Positions 17,534-25,194 of a stretch of 28,339 nt of DNA are shown in pieces. The stretch spans positions 43,376 to 71,714 of the forward strand of contig DGSL01000016.1 of the NCBI GenBank assembly GCA_002393965.1. Reading direction: 5' to 3'. The translations under genes were made by a program, and so were the position numbers. The stretch is from Bacteroidales bacterium UBA4363 (GTDB lineage Bacteria; Bacteroidota; Bacteroidia; Bacteroidales; Paludibacteraceae). The notes beneath the pieces were generated by a model. That model ran no database searches and was not told where the DNA came from. It saw only the letters and a program-made list of their open reading frames with translations. Each line of letters begins with the position of its first letter. The first letter of the stretch is position 1.

Positions 17534-17564
17534 TTTGTTAGTTCTGAATAAACTGCTATCTTTG
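17534..17564 (+). promoter_or_regulatory. strong Bacteroidota promoter for bL25
   Basis: TTTG (17534-17537) and TATCTTTG (17557-17564) are separated by 19 bases, with GCACCCGC after the -7 box. The 15-base string TATCTTTGCACCCGC is repeated exactly in the tRNA-Leu promoter on the other strand (around 23864-23878). Transcription should begin near 17571, about 220 bases ahead of the bL25 start. Confidence 0.8.
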
Positions 17565-17570
17565 CACCCG

Positions 17571-17790
17571 CTTGTCAGAAAGGCAGGCTAAGTGTGATGG
17601 GAATTTATGCATCCTTCTCGCCGATTCCAACGAATAGCAAAGGCTTTGCTTGACTTGTAAGGCCGATTTTATCAGTTTCATTTGGAAGGAAAGAGAAAGG
17701 ATGATGGCAATGAACCTCTTCTTTTCAGACTCCCTTCCGGATAAGGATAGAAGGCGGCACTTAAATTTGAGTAACACAATTTTTAACAGA
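17571..17790 (+). promoter_or_regulatory. long 5' leader of the bL25 mRNA
   Basis: About 220 untranslated bases lie between the promoter and the bL25 ATG. They contain the perfect hairpin arms AGCAAAG/CTTTGCT (17636-17650), CCTTC/GAAGG (17733-17737 with 17750-17754) and GGAAT/ATTCC (around 17600 and 17624). An open frame joins bL25 in phase from 17650, but the 47 extra residues do not resemble any L25 N-terminus. A ribosomal-protein autoregulatory leader is a reasonable inference; no known motif was recognised. Confidence 0.4.
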
Positions 17791-18378
17791 ATGAAGACTT
17801 TTAAATTAGAAGGTACGTTGCGTGACAACATCGGCAAGAAAGCTACACGCACTCTTCGTAAGCAGGAAATCATCCCTTGTAACCTCTATGGTAATGGAGA
17901 AAACATTAATTTCCAAGTGAATTTCAACGATGTACGTAAGTTGATTTATACTCCGGAAATTTTTGGTGTTGAAATTACAATTGATGGAAAACTTCACAAG
18001 GCGATCTTGAAGGAACTGCAGTTCCATCCGGTAAGCGACAAACTCCTTCACATTGATTTCTATCGTGTTGATGAGAAAAAACCAATCGTCATTGCAGTTC
18101 CGGTTCGTTTGGCTGGTCATGCTGAAGGCGTGAAGGCCGGTGGTAAGTTAATCCAGAGATTGAGATATCTGAAGGTGAGTGGACTCTATGCCAATATCCC
18201 AGAAACTCTTCAGGTGGATGTAACCAACCTCCAGCTTGGTAAGACAATTAAGGTAAAAGATTTGAAATTCGACAACGTAGAACTTGTTTCTGCAGCTGAG
18301 GATGTCGTGGCTGCTATCAAGGCTACTCGCGCTGCAGCCGCCGCTGCCGCTGCTGCAGCTGCAGCACAGAATGTCTAA
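17791..18378 (+). CDS. rplY: 50S ribosomal protein bL25 (CTC form)
   Basis: 195 residues from the ATG at 17791. bL25/CTC binds 5S rRNA through its N-terminal domain; the longer CTC/TL5 form has a second beta-domain. Seen here: MKTFKLEGTLRDNIGKKATR at the N-terminus, which fits the family start exactly, then PCNLYGNGENINF and LKELQFHPVSDKLLHIDFYR at the end of the L25 domain. The TL5 domain (about 96-180) has VPVRLAGHAEGVKAGGKL and VDVTNLQLGKTIKVKDL. The C-terminus is a run of 12 alanines followed by QNV. An upstream in-phase start was rejected as it falls in the leader and lacks family similarity. A terminator follows at 18427. Confidence 0.95.
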   Translation: MKTFKLEGTLRDNIGKKATRTLRKQEIIPCNLYGNGENINFQVNFNDVRKLIYTPEIFGVEITIDGKLHKAILKELQFHPVSDKLLHIDFYRVDEKKPIVIAVPVRLAGHAEGVKAGGKLIQRLRYLKVSGLYANIPETLQVDVTNLQLGKTIKVKDLKFDNVELVSAAEDVVAAIKATRAAAAAAAAAAAAQNV

Positions 18379-18426
18379 TCCGTAGGGATAGACTTTCTTT
18401 TCCGAAGAAAATTTCAATTGATGAAG

Positions 18427-18462
18427 CGCCTGCAAAATGATTATATTTGCAGGCGTTTCTTG
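18427..18462 (+). terminator. bL25 terminator
   Basis: Perfect 10-bp stem: CGCCTGCAAA (18427-18436) pairs with TTTGCAGGCG (18446-18455), followed by TTTCTTGTGTT. It ends the bL25 transcript and rules out translation starts of pth inside it. Confidence 0.85.
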
Positions 18463-18501
18463 TGTTCATGTTTAAATGTGTATCACTCAATAAGCATTGA
18501 A

Positions 18502-19065
18502 ATGAAATATCTGATTACAGGATTAGGGAATATCGGGGCCGAGTACGAACACACTAGACATAACGTGGGTTTTATGGTACTGGACGCACTTGCCGCAAAA
18601 CACGATGCAAAGTTTTCCGAAAATCGTTACGGATTCTTGACGGAAATAAAGATGAAGGGACAGACTCTCATCCTTTTGAAACCGAATACGTTTATGAATC
18701 TCTCAGGCAACGCCGTGAGGTATTGGGTTCAGAAGGAGAAAATAGAGTTAGACCGCTTGCTTGTTGTGGTAGATGACTTGGCTTTGCCGTTTGGCACCCT
18801 ACGCATGAAGGGACGTGGATCCCATGGAGGACACAATGGACTGCATAACATAGAGGATATGCTGGGTACAGATGCCTACGCACGACTGAGATTCGGATTG
18901 GGTAATGATTTTCCGCGTGGAGGACAGATCGAATATGTTCTCTCTCCGTTCCCTCCAGAACAACAGGACGAGTTGGTCCTACGGTGCAAATTGGCAGGAG
19001 ATATGATAGAGTCGTTTTGTCTTTCTGGACTTGCTAATACTATGAATCACTATAATAATAAGTGA
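18502..19065 (+). CDS. pth: peptidyl-tRNA hydrolase
   Basis: 187 residues from the ATG at 18502. Pth frees tRNA from prematurely released peptidyl-tRNA in the cytoplasm. Seen here: N10 and catalytic H20 in [26 protein letters not shown] (N62, N66), the catalytic aspartate in [11 protein letters not shown] (D91/D92), and [12 protein letters not shown]. All known active-site residues appear present and length is standard. The frame is open 84 bases further upstream, but that part is a terminator stem-loop and is not conserved in the family. An S4-domain gene starts 12 bases downstream, so the two are probably one operon. bL25 next to pth is a common bacterial arrangement. Confidence 0.96.
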   Translation: MKYLITGLGNIGAEYEHTRHNVGFMVLDALAAKHDAKFSENRYGFLTEIKMKGQTLILLKPNTFMNLSGNAVRYWVQKEKIELDRLLVVVDDLALPFGTLRMKGRGSHGGHNGLHNIEDMLGTDAYARLRFGLGNDFPRGGQIEYVLSPFPPEQQDELVLRCKLAGDMIESFCLSGLANTMNHYNNK

Positions 19066-19077
19066 GAAAGTGTAAAT

Positions 19078-19515
19078 ATGGCACAGGAAGTCAGAATTGA
19101 CAAGTGGATGTGGGCAGTACGGCTGTTCAAGACACGAAGCAAGGCTGCCGATGCCTGTAAAAAGAATAAGGTAACGGTGGATGGAATTGCTGCGAAGCCT
19201 TCGCGTATGGTGAAGGTGGGAGAAGTGATAGGGATACGTAAAGGACCCGTGACTTGCTCGTTCGAGATATTGGCTATTGCACATAATCGCATGGGAGCGA
19301 AACTTGTGCCCGATTTTTGTAAAAACGTGACATCAAAAGATCAACTCGAACTGATGGAGATGCAACGTTTGGCCGCTTCCTCACGGCGTCAGAAGGGACT
19401 GGGGCGACCGACAAAAAAGGAACGACGCGATTTGGAAGCCTATGCGGAGGAATTGTTCTTTATTGATGAGGAATGGAATTTTGATGAGGAGGACGATGAC
19501 CAGGACGAGAAGTAA
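19078..19515 (+). CDS. hslR: S4-domain RNA-binding protein, Hsp15 (HslR) family
   Basis: 145 residues. The S4 domain at about residues 4-65 (RIDKWMWAVRLFKTRSKAADACKK..., then TVDGIAAKPSRMVKVGEV) is the type found in Hsp15, which binds the 50S subunit carrying a stranded nascent chain and helps recycle it. A basic segment (SSRRQKGLGRPTKKERRDLE) follows, and the C-terminus is a stretch of Asp/Glu (DEEDDDQDEK). The gene is 12 bases after pth, whose product also rescues stalled peptidyl-tRNA, so the pairing fits a shared ribosome-rescue role. The symbol is given by similarity only; other S4 proteins of this size exist. Confidence 0.85.
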   Translation: MAQEVRIDKWMWAVRLFKTRSKAADACKKNKVTVDGIAAKPSRMVKVGEVIGIRKGPVTCSFEILAIAHNRMGAKLVPDFCKNVTSKDQLELMEMQRLAASSRRQKGLGRPTKKERRDLEAYAEELFFIDEEWNFDEEDDDQDEK

Positions 19516-19536
19516 AATAATTCAAGAAGAGTATCA

Positions 19537-20088
19537 ATGTTCATAGCATCGCAGAAAAAGAAGGAAAATATTGCAGAGTATATCTTGTATATGTGGCAAA
19601 TTGAGGATCTCGTGCGTACCTGCCACTTTGATATGGATCTCATTCGCAAACAAATTATTTCCCGCTTTCGTTTGGAAGAGGAGAAGGAAAAACAATTGAC
19701 CGAATGGTACGAGTCAATCGTAGATATGATGACAACGGAACGGATTCGTGACAAAGGGCACCTGCAGATGGTGCGCAATACGCTCGATGAGGCAGATCAA
19801 GTGCATAAGGCATTGCTGTATAGCATGCGCCATCCAGACTATACCTCTTCCTATTATAAGGTACTGCCGCTGATAGCAGAATTAAGAGCAAAGGAGCAGA
19901 ATGCAGATGCGAATGACATGGAGGTGTGCTTGAATTTTCTCTATGGCATACTGCTTCTGCGTTTGCAAAAAAAAGAGATTTCTCAACAGACCCTGGAATC
20001 ACAACAGCAGGTGGCCCGTTTTATGGCTCTCCTTTCTAAAAAATATAAGCTTTATAAGGAGGAACGACTTGAACTTGGTCTGGATTAG
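19537..20088 (+). CDS. DUF4924 family protein
   Basis: 183 residues, predicted all-helical and cytoplasmic. The opening MFIASQKKKENIAEYILYMW and the helical pattern match my memory of the Bacteroidota family DUF4924, which has no known function. It lies 21 bases after the S4-domain gene on the same strand, so it probably belongs to the pth-hslR transcript. No catalytic motif, metal site or membrane segment is visible. The ATG was chosen because it gives the full conserved N-terminus. Confidence 0.85.
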   Translation: MFIASQKKKENIAEYILYMWQIEDLVRTCHFDMDLIRKQIISRFRLEEEKEKQLTEWYESIVDMMTTERIRDKGHLQMVRNTLDEADQVHKALLYSMRHPDYTSSYYKVLPLIAELRAKEQNADANDMEVCLNFLYGILLLRLQKKEISQQTLESQQQVARFMALLSKKYKLYKEERLELGLD

Positions 20089-20169
20089 GTGGTGCACTTA
20101 CAAGGCTATATCAGTCTCAGTTTTGATTCGTTTGCGAGTCAGAAGTAGCTAATGGAAAGAATAATTCTC

Positions 20170-20177
20170 TATATTTG
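20170..20177 (+). promoter_or_regulatory. candidate -7 box ahead of rmlA
   Basis: TATATTTG matches the TAnnTTTG -7 consensus and lies 33 bases before the rmlA ATG. The -33 region at the proper distance is poor; TTTG at 20131 is too far upstream. Confidence 0.45.
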
Positions 20178-20210
20178 TAAGAACGAAAGATAAACAAAAA
20201 AACGCCTATT

Positions 20211-21089
20211 ATGAAAGGTATCATTTTGGCAGGAGGTTCTGGAACCCGTCTCTATCCAATTACTCGTTCTATTTCGAAACAGATTGTTCCTGTCTATGAC
20301 AAACCGATGATCTACTATCCAATGTCCGTTTTGATGTTGGCGGGGCTTAGGGAGATTCTTATCATCTCTACACCACAGGATATACACCTCTATCAGAATC
20401 TTTTCGGTGATGGACACGATTTGGGGTTGCATGTCGAATATGCAATTCAGCCTTCTCCCGACGGTTTGGCTCAGGCATTTATCATTGGCGAAAGGTTCAT
20501 TGGAGACGACTCTGTATGTATGGTCCTTGGAGACAATATCTTCTATGGTTTGAATTTTTCATCCCATCTGCGACGCGCAGCTCAATTGAAGGATGGAGCA
20601 ACGGTGTTCGGCTATTATGTTAACGATCCGGAACGCTATGGAGTGGCAGAGTTTGACAAGACGGGAAAGGTGTTGTCTATAGAAGAGAAGCCACAGCACC
20701 CAAAGTCAAATTGGGCTGTGACGGGTCTCTATTTCTATGGTAATGACGTGGTGGAAAAGGCAAAGGGGCTTAAACCATCAGCACGTGGAGAATTGGAAAT
20801 AACAGACCTGAACCGTCTTTACCTCAATGAGGGACGTCTTTCTGTGGAACTCCTGGGACGTGGCATGGCATGGTTGGATACAGGTACTCACGATTCACTG
20901 CTGGAGGCATCTAATTTTATCTCTACTATACAGAATCGACAGGGACTGCAGGTCGCATGCTTGGAGGAAATTGCCTATCGAAACGGATATATTAATAAGG
21001 ATCAGCTGTTGACTTTGGCAGAGCCTCTGAAAAAGAATCGTTATGGAGAGTATCTGCTTAAGATAGCCAATCAAGCGGATTTGATATAA
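20211..21089 (+). CDS. rmlA: glucose-1-phosphate thymidylyltransferase
   Basis: 292 residues, standard for RmlA, which makes dTDP-glucose from glucose-1-phosphate and dTTP, the first step to dTDP-L-rhamnose. Seen here: the nucleotide-binding signature [17 protein letters not shown] (residues 8-24) and [10 protein letters not shown], the metal-site aspartate in [28 protein letters not shown], and [14 protein letters not shown]. The C-terminal [14 protein letters not shown] is also typical. It is followed 26 bases later by rmlC and then rmlD, all on the plus strand. rmlB, the dehydratase that acts between RmlA and RmlC, is not in the window. Confidence 0.97.
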   Translation: MKGIILAGGSGTRLYPITRSISKQIVPVYDKPMIYYPMSVLMLAGLREILIISTPQDIHLYQNLFGDGHDLGLHVEYAIQPSPDGLAQAFIIGERFIGDDSVCMVLGDNIFYGLNFSSHLRRAAQLKDGATVFGYYVNDPERYGVAEFDKTGKVLSIEEKPQHPKSNWAVTGLYFYGNDVVEKAKGLKPSARGELEITDLNRLYLNEGRLSVELLGRGMAWLDTGTHDSLLEASNFISTIQNRQGLQVACLEEIAYRNGYINKDQLLTLAEPLKKNRYGEYLLKIANQADLI

Positions 21090-21115
21090 TCAAAATTATT
21101 TAAGAGAATATAAAG

Positions 21116-21676
21116 GTGGAAATCATCGAAACAGACATCCCCGATTTGTTGATAATTAAGAATCGCTTATTCAATGATGCTCGGGGGTATTTTACCGAGG
21201 CATACAATAAGAGAGAATTCGAACGATACGGAATTCATATCGATTTTGTTCAGGATAATCGTTCCAAGTCATCTTACGGTGTGGTTCGCGGTTTGCATTT
21301 TCAACTCAATCCGCAGAGTCAGACGAAATTGGTGTCTTGTGTGGTCGGTAAGGTGTATGACGTGGCTGTTGATATACGTCAGGGTTCTCCAACGTTTGGC
21401 AGATGGTTCGGTGTCGAACTGAGCGAGGAAAATAACCTTCAGTTTCTCATACCGCAGGGTTTTGCTCATGGTTTCTCCGTACTCAGTGAAACGGCTGTTT
21501 TTTCCTATAAGTGCGATAATTTCTATGCTCCTGACCTTGAGGGAGGCATCTCGTACGATGACCCTGCTCTAAATATTGATTGGCACCTGCCAGAGGAGCA
21601 TATCATACGTAGCGAGAAGGATACGCATCATCCTTTGTTGAAGGATGTAAAAACTAATTTTGTATATCAAAAATAA
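21116..21676 (+). CDS. rmlC: dTDP-4-dehydrorhamnose 3,5-epimerase
   Basis: 186 residues from a GTG start at 21116. RmlC epimerises C3 and C5 of dTDP-4-keto-6-deoxyglucose through a cupin-type dimer. Seen here: FNDARGYFTEAYNKREF, SKSSYGVVRGLHFQ with the catalytic His (H61) and adjacent Arg (R59), VVGKVYDVAVDIRQGSPTFG, IPQGFAHGFSVLSE, and the YKCDNFYAPDLEGG loop. The GTG gives the complete N-terminus; the next Met would remove conserved residues. Spacing is 26 bases to rmlA and 14 bases to rmlD, so one operon. No defect is visible. Confidence 0.95.
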   Translation: MEIIETDIPDLLIIKNRLFNDARGYFTEAYNKREFERYGIHIDFVQDNRSKSSYGVVRGLHFQLNPQSQTKLVSCVVGKVYDVAVDIRQGSPTFGRWFGVELSEENNLQFLIPQGFAHGFSVLSETAVFSYKCDNFYAPDLEGGISYDDPALNIDWHLPEEHIIRSEKDTHHPLLKDVKTNFVYQK

Positions 21677-21690
21677 ATCAGGACAGAAGG

Positions 21691-22560
21691 ATGGCAAGGA
21701 TTCTTGTGACTGGTGCAAACGGTCAACTTGGAAATGAAATGCGTGTCATAGCGCAACGCAATTTGCAACATGAGTTTCTTTTTACGGATGTATCAGAACT
21801 CGATATCTGCAATTGTATAGAAGTGCAAGAATTTATGTCTTCGCACCGCCCTGACTTTATTGTGAATTGCGCAGCCTATACGGCAGTGACGAAGGCGGAG
21901 TCCGATTTTGAAAAGAGTTTGGCCATTAATCGAGATGCTGTGAAAAATTTGGCTCTGGCTGCCGTTGAATGCGGTGCGAAGGTGATACATGTTTCCACTG
22001 ATTATGTCTTTGCTGGTGATGCCCATCTGCCTTATACCGAGGAGCAGCGTGTCAATCCACAGACCGTCTACGGAAAGACAAAGTATGAGGGAGAAGTGGC
22101 TCTTTCTACAACAATGGATGATTATGTCATTCTTCGGACGTCATGGCTCTATTCCTCGTTTGGTAATAATTTTGTAAAAACGATGATTCGATTGGGGAAA
22201 GAGAAAGACCATCTGACTGTTGTGTTCGACCAGATAGGAGATCCTACCTATGCGGCAGATCTTGCAGAGGCAATCATGACGGTGATCAACGCTGAACGTT
22301 TCGTACCTGGTACATACCATTTCTCCAACGAGGGAGTCTGCTCTTGGTACGATTTCGCTAAAGCTATTCATCGTCTAAGTGGTATTACTGGTTGTAATGT
22401 GGAACCATTGGAGAGTAAGGATTACCCAGACAAGACACCGCGACCTTTTTATAGTGTGTTGAATAAATCGCGATTCAAGAGAACGTACGGGATGAAAATT
22501 CCGTATTGGTACGACTCGCTTGAGAAGTGTATAGACTTGCTGAAAGAGAAGGATCTATAG
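21691..22560 (+). CDS. rmlD: dTDP-4-dehydrorhamnose reductase
   Basis: 289 residues. RmlD is a short-chain dehydrogenase that finishes dTDP-L-rhamnose with NAD(P)H. Seen here: the Rossmann motif GANGQLG (residues 8-14), FIVNCAAYTAVTKAE, HVSTDYVFAGD, and the catalytic pair Y127/K131 in YGKTKYEGE. RTSWLYSSFGNNFVKTM and RPFYSVLNKSR near the C-terminus are also family-typical. It is the last gene of rmlACD, 14 bases after rmlC and followed by a clear terminator. The product is likely destined for surface polysaccharide. Confidence 0.96.
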   Translation: MARILVTGANGQLGNEMRVIAQRNLQHEFLFTDVSELDICNCIEVQEFMSSHRPDFIVNCAAYTAVTKAESDFEKSLAINRDAVKNLALAAVECGAKVIHVSTDYVFAGDAHLPYTEEQRVNPQTVYGKTKYEGEVALSTTMDDYVILRTSWLYSSFGNNFVKTMIRLGKEKDHLTVVFDQIGDPTYAADLAEAIMTVINAERFVPGTYHFSNEGVCSWYDFAKAIHRLSGITGCNVEPLESKDYPDKTPRPFYSVLNKSRFKRTYGMKIPYWYDSLEKCIDLLKEKDL

Positions 22561-22584
22561 TCTTCTATGAAGAATAAAATGGTT

Positions 22585-22621
22585 AAAGCGCATTTTCCCA
22601 TCGGTGAATGCGCTTTTTGTT
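22585..22621 (+). terminator. rmlACD terminator
   Basis: Stem AAAGCGCATT (22585-22594) pairs with AATGCGCTTT (22607-22616), followed by TTTGTTTG. It lies 25 bases after the rmlD stop. Confidence 0.88.
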
Positions 22622-22672
22622 TGAATGTATGCTTCTTATTCCCCTTTACAGGATGTCACAATAAGACATGCT

Positions 22673-23497
22673 TTATGGGATTTTTCCAATAACTTGTTCA
22701 ATGACGGCTTTCTCTATCTCTTCATTAGAGAGAGTGAGAGAAGGATCAAGATGACGCTTGCGACGAATACCTTGTCTCTCAAAGACTCGGGTCTCAAATG
22801 GCAGGTCGTCTTGATTCTCTTCTTTGATGACGACTTTCATTCCGACGAATGCATAGTTCTGTCTCAGATCGATAATGTCCTCGTCCAATAGACGGATACA
22901 CCCCTCGCTGGATCTGCCTGGAACACTACCTTCGTTATTCGTGCTGCCGTGTATTCCAATGCCGTGGTGCGGATTGGTTTGAAGACGTAGGAAGTATTTG
23001 CCATAACTTTTGATAGCTCCTCTTCCGTCTTTGAAGTCATGAGTCCAGGTGGAGGCGTCCTTGATTTCTGTGATGGTAAAGGGATCAGACAGAGTGCAAT
23101 GCGGTGTTTTCATGTCGCCATCCTGTTGCTTGTTCCCCTTCCTCTGACTGAAGGCACAGTCATAACGGGCCAAAAGAATGGTATCCTTGTCCTGTCCTTC
23201 GTAAACGTACAGATAGAAATCTTTTTTCGACATGACAATGAAGCGTTTCGTTTGGTCTTTCCGATATTCAGGGTACGAAATCCGTTCGTCGGCATCAATT
23301 CGTATACAGCGTTTCCCATGATCCATGACAACATGTTCACGAATGTTCGTCGTATAGAATAATGATTGGACTTCGGAAGTCTGTTTCTCAGTCTCTTCCG
23401 ATGCTTTGTCTTTTTCTTTTCTGCTATTTTTTTCATCGTATCCGTAGGCGGGTTGTAATAGCAATAATGACAACAAAAAGAATGTGATGTGTTTCAT
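22673..23497 (-). CDS. L,D-transpeptidase (YkuD domain)
   Basis: 274 residues from the ATG at 23497. YkuD-type L,D-transpeptidases crosslink or modify peptidoglycan in the periplasm through a catalytic cysteine. Seen here: a signal-peptide-like N-terminus (KHITFFLLSLLLLQPAYG), a charged linker (about 21-45), and the active-site set HHGIGIHGS (H183) and SSEGCIRL with catalytic C200 preceded by Ser-Glu-Gly. The C-terminal 45 residues are basic/acidic and extend past the catalytic domain. An in-phase ATG 66 bases upstream was rejected since it puts a non-hydrophobic stretch before the signal peptide and overlaps the promoter. A good promoter is at 23520-23551. Confidence 0.9.
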   Translation of the reverse strand: MKHITFFLLSLLLLQPAYGYDEKNSRKEKDKASEETEKQTSEVQSLFYTTNIREHVVMDHGKRCIRIDADERISYPEYRKDQTKRFIVMSKKDFYLYVYEGQDKDTILLARYDCAFSQRKGNKQQDGDMKTPHCTLSDPFTITEIKDASTWTHDFKDGRGAIKSYGKYFLRLQTNPHHGIGIHGSTNNEGSVPGRSSEGCIRLLDEDIIDLRQNYAFVGMKVVIKEENQDDLPFETRVFERQGIRRKRHLDPSLTLSNEEIEKAVIEQVIGKIP

Positions 23498-23519
23498 GGA
23501 TTGTCCGACGATATGTATG

Positions 23520-23551
23520 CAAAAGTAATGAGTCGCCTCTGAATAATCAAA
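23520..23551 (-). promoter_or_regulatory. promoter of the L,D-transpeptidase gene
   Basis: On the minus strand TTTG (23548-23551) and TACTTTTG (23520-23527) are separated by 20 bases, a good Bacteroidota promoter about 23 bases before the ATG at 23497. This supports the shorter start. Confidence 0.65.
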
Positions 23552-23724
23552 ATGACAACACATCTCTCTTTTTGTTTCTTTTCTTCATATTTTTATCCTA
23601 GATGTGTTGATTGGAGCAGAAGATTTAACCAATTATAAGGAGTCGTGTGAGGGAATGGAATGCAACGGATATCACTACAGATTCTATGCAAAACCCAGAT
23701 TCGGCTTTGTCGGACGCTTCGAAT

Positions 23725-23755
23725 AAAAAAAACGGAGGAATATAATTTTCCTCCG
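23725..23755 (-). terminator. tRNA-Leu terminator
   Basis: On the minus strand CGGAGGAA (23748-23755) pairs with TTCCTCCG (23733-23740) and is followed by eight T (23725-23732). It lies 6 bases past the tRNA 3' end. Confidence 0.9.
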
Positions 23756-23761
23756 ATTCTG

Positions 23762-23843
23762 TACCCAGACCCGGGATCGAACCGGGATGGATTGCTCCAC
23801 TGGTGTTTGAGACCAGCGCGTCTACCGATTCCGCCATCTGGGC
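23762..23843 (-). tRNA. tRNA-Leu (anticodon CAA)
   Basis: Minus-strand sequence begins GCCCAGATGGCGGAATCGG and ends GGTTCGATCCCGGGTCTGGGTA. The 7-bp acceptor stem GCCCAGA/TCTGGGT has a G-U at its end. The anticodon stem CTGGT/ACCAG encloses the loop CTCAAAC, giving anticodon CAA. A long variable arm (TGGAGCAATCCA) marks a class II tRNA, and the T-loop TTCGATC is standard. CCA is not encoded. It has its own promoter (23871-23900) and terminator, so it is a monocistronic tRNA gene. Confidence 0.97.
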
Positions 23844-23870
23844 ATGGTAGGCAAGTGTTTAATGCGGGTG

Positions 23871-23900
23871 CAAAGATAATGTTTTTCTGCTAAAAGCAAA
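23871..23900 (-). promoter_or_regulatory. tRNA-Leu promoter
   Basis: On the minus strand TTTG (23897-23900) and TATCTTTG (23871-23878) are separated by 18 bases, followed by CACCCGC. The start should fall about 20 bases before the tRNA 5' end. Confidence 0.8.
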
Positions 23901-24081
23901 GTGAGGACTTTACTTTTTTGAAGAAATGCAGGGAAGACTTTGGACGGAAACGTTTTAAAATGTAAATTCGCTTGTCCTTTTTTGTCGGTGTCCAATCACC
24001 TGATATGGTACGTTTTTTGTTCTGTCAGAGACAAGGGAAGAGAGGATTTTCGAACTCTTATAATGAATAAAAGAAAAAACA

Positions 24082-25155
24082 ATGAATACCAATTATTGTG
24101 TTATTATGGCAGGTGGTGTCGGGAGCCGCTTTTGGCCGTATAGTAAGAACGCTAAACCGAAACAGTTTTTGGATTTTTTGGGGACGGGAAGAAGTCTCCT
24201 GCAGATGACATTTGATCGTCTGTGCCAGATTGTACCAGCAGAGCATATCTTGATTGTTTCCAATCGAATGTACAAGGAGTTGATTCTTGAACAACTTCCG
24301 GAAATCACTCCCGAACAAGTACTTCTCGAACCGATGCGACGCAATACGGCTCCATGTATAGCTTATGCTGTCAGTCGTATTAAAAGTCAAGTAGAAAATG
24401 CCAATATCATCGTCGCACCGTCAGATCATTTAATCTTGAAAGAACAAGAGTTTATTTCCTATTTGAAGAAAGGACTCGGCTTCGTGGATCAAAACGACGT
24501 TCTGCTGACTCTCGGTATCAAACCAAGTCGACCGGAAACGGGATATGGCTATATTCAGGTAGGAGAGGGTGATGGTGAATTACATAAGGTGAAGACGTTT
24601 ACAGAAAAACCGAATTCCGATCTGGCAAAGGTGTTTTACGAAAGTGGTGAGTTCTTTTGGAATTCAGGTATCTTTTTGTGGAACTTAAAGGCTATAGACA
24701 GGGCTTTCTCCTCTCTTTTGCCAGATATGGCCTCTTGTTTTGAAGGAGGGAAAGGGAAATTCGGAACAGCCGATGAGGAATCTTTCATTAACGAGATTTA
24801 CCCTTCTTGTGAGAATATTTCTATCGATTATGGTATCTTGGAAAAAGCAGACAACGTGCATGTCTTATGTGCTGATTTCGGATGGAGTGACTTGGGTACT
24901 TGGGGCTCATTGTATGATCTTTCAGATAAAGGGGACGATGGAAATGTAACTATGAAAGGCAATGTGGAATACTACGATAGTCGAAATAATATCGTGGCTG
25001 TCCCAGATGGAAAAATTGCTATTGTTGAAGGAATGGAGGATTATATCGTAGCTTGGAACGATGATGCCTTGATGATCTGTCGAAAGTCGGAGGAACAGAA
25101 AATACGACAAATTGTTAATGACGTAAGTGTAAAATATAAGGGGGAGTATATATAA
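24082..25155 (+). CDS. manC: mannose-1-phosphate guanylyltransferase
   Basis: 357 residues. The enzyme makes GDP-mannose from mannose-1-phosphate and GTP, a donor for glycans and the precursor of GDP-fucose. Seen here: the pyrophosphorylase signature AGGVGSRFWPYSKNAKPKQF (residues 10-29), EPMRRNTAPCIAYA, the metal-site APSDH, ETGYGYIQ, KTFTEKP, FFWNSGIFLWN and DYGILEKADNV. The protein stops after the nucleotidyltransferase part, so it is the single-function form lacking the C-terminal phosphomannose isomerase domain of longer ManC/AlgA proteins (about 470-480 residues). An unrecognised small membrane-protein gene follows after 39 bases. Confidence 0.93.
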   Translation: MNTNYCVIMAGGVGSRFWPYSKNAKPKQFLDFLGTGRSLLQMTFDRLCQIVPAEHILIVSNRMYKELILEQLPEITPEQVLLEPMRRNTAPCIAYAVSRIKSQVENANIIVAPSDHLILKEQEFISYLKKGLGFVDQNDVLLTLGIKPSRPETGYGYIQVGEGDGELHKVKTFTEKPNSDLAKVFYESGEFFWNSGIFLWNLKAIDRAFSSLLPDMASCFEGGKGKFGTADEESFINEIYPSCENISIDYGILEKADNVHVLCADFGWSDLGTWGSLYDLSDKGDDGNVTMKGNVEYYDSRNNIVAVPDGKIAIVEGMEDYIVAWNDDALMICRKSEEQKIRQIVNDVSVKYKGEYI

Positions 25156-25194
25156 TTCCTCTCCATTTGTCATACAAATAAATTATAAAAGAAT

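Noticed and set aside
17650..17790. Upstream in-phase extension of bL25
   Set aside because: The extra 47 residues do not resemble the family, and MKTFKLEGTLR is the expected N-terminus.
18418..18501. Upstream in-phase extension of peptidyl-tRNA hydrolase
   Set aside because: It is made by the bL25 terminator stem-loop, and the shorter start places catalytic His at residue 20 as in the family.
23625..23837. 70-residue minus-strand frame overlapping the tRNA
   Set aside because: It reads straight through tRNA-Leu (MAESVDALVSNTSG...), a classic false frame produced by leucine tRNA genes.
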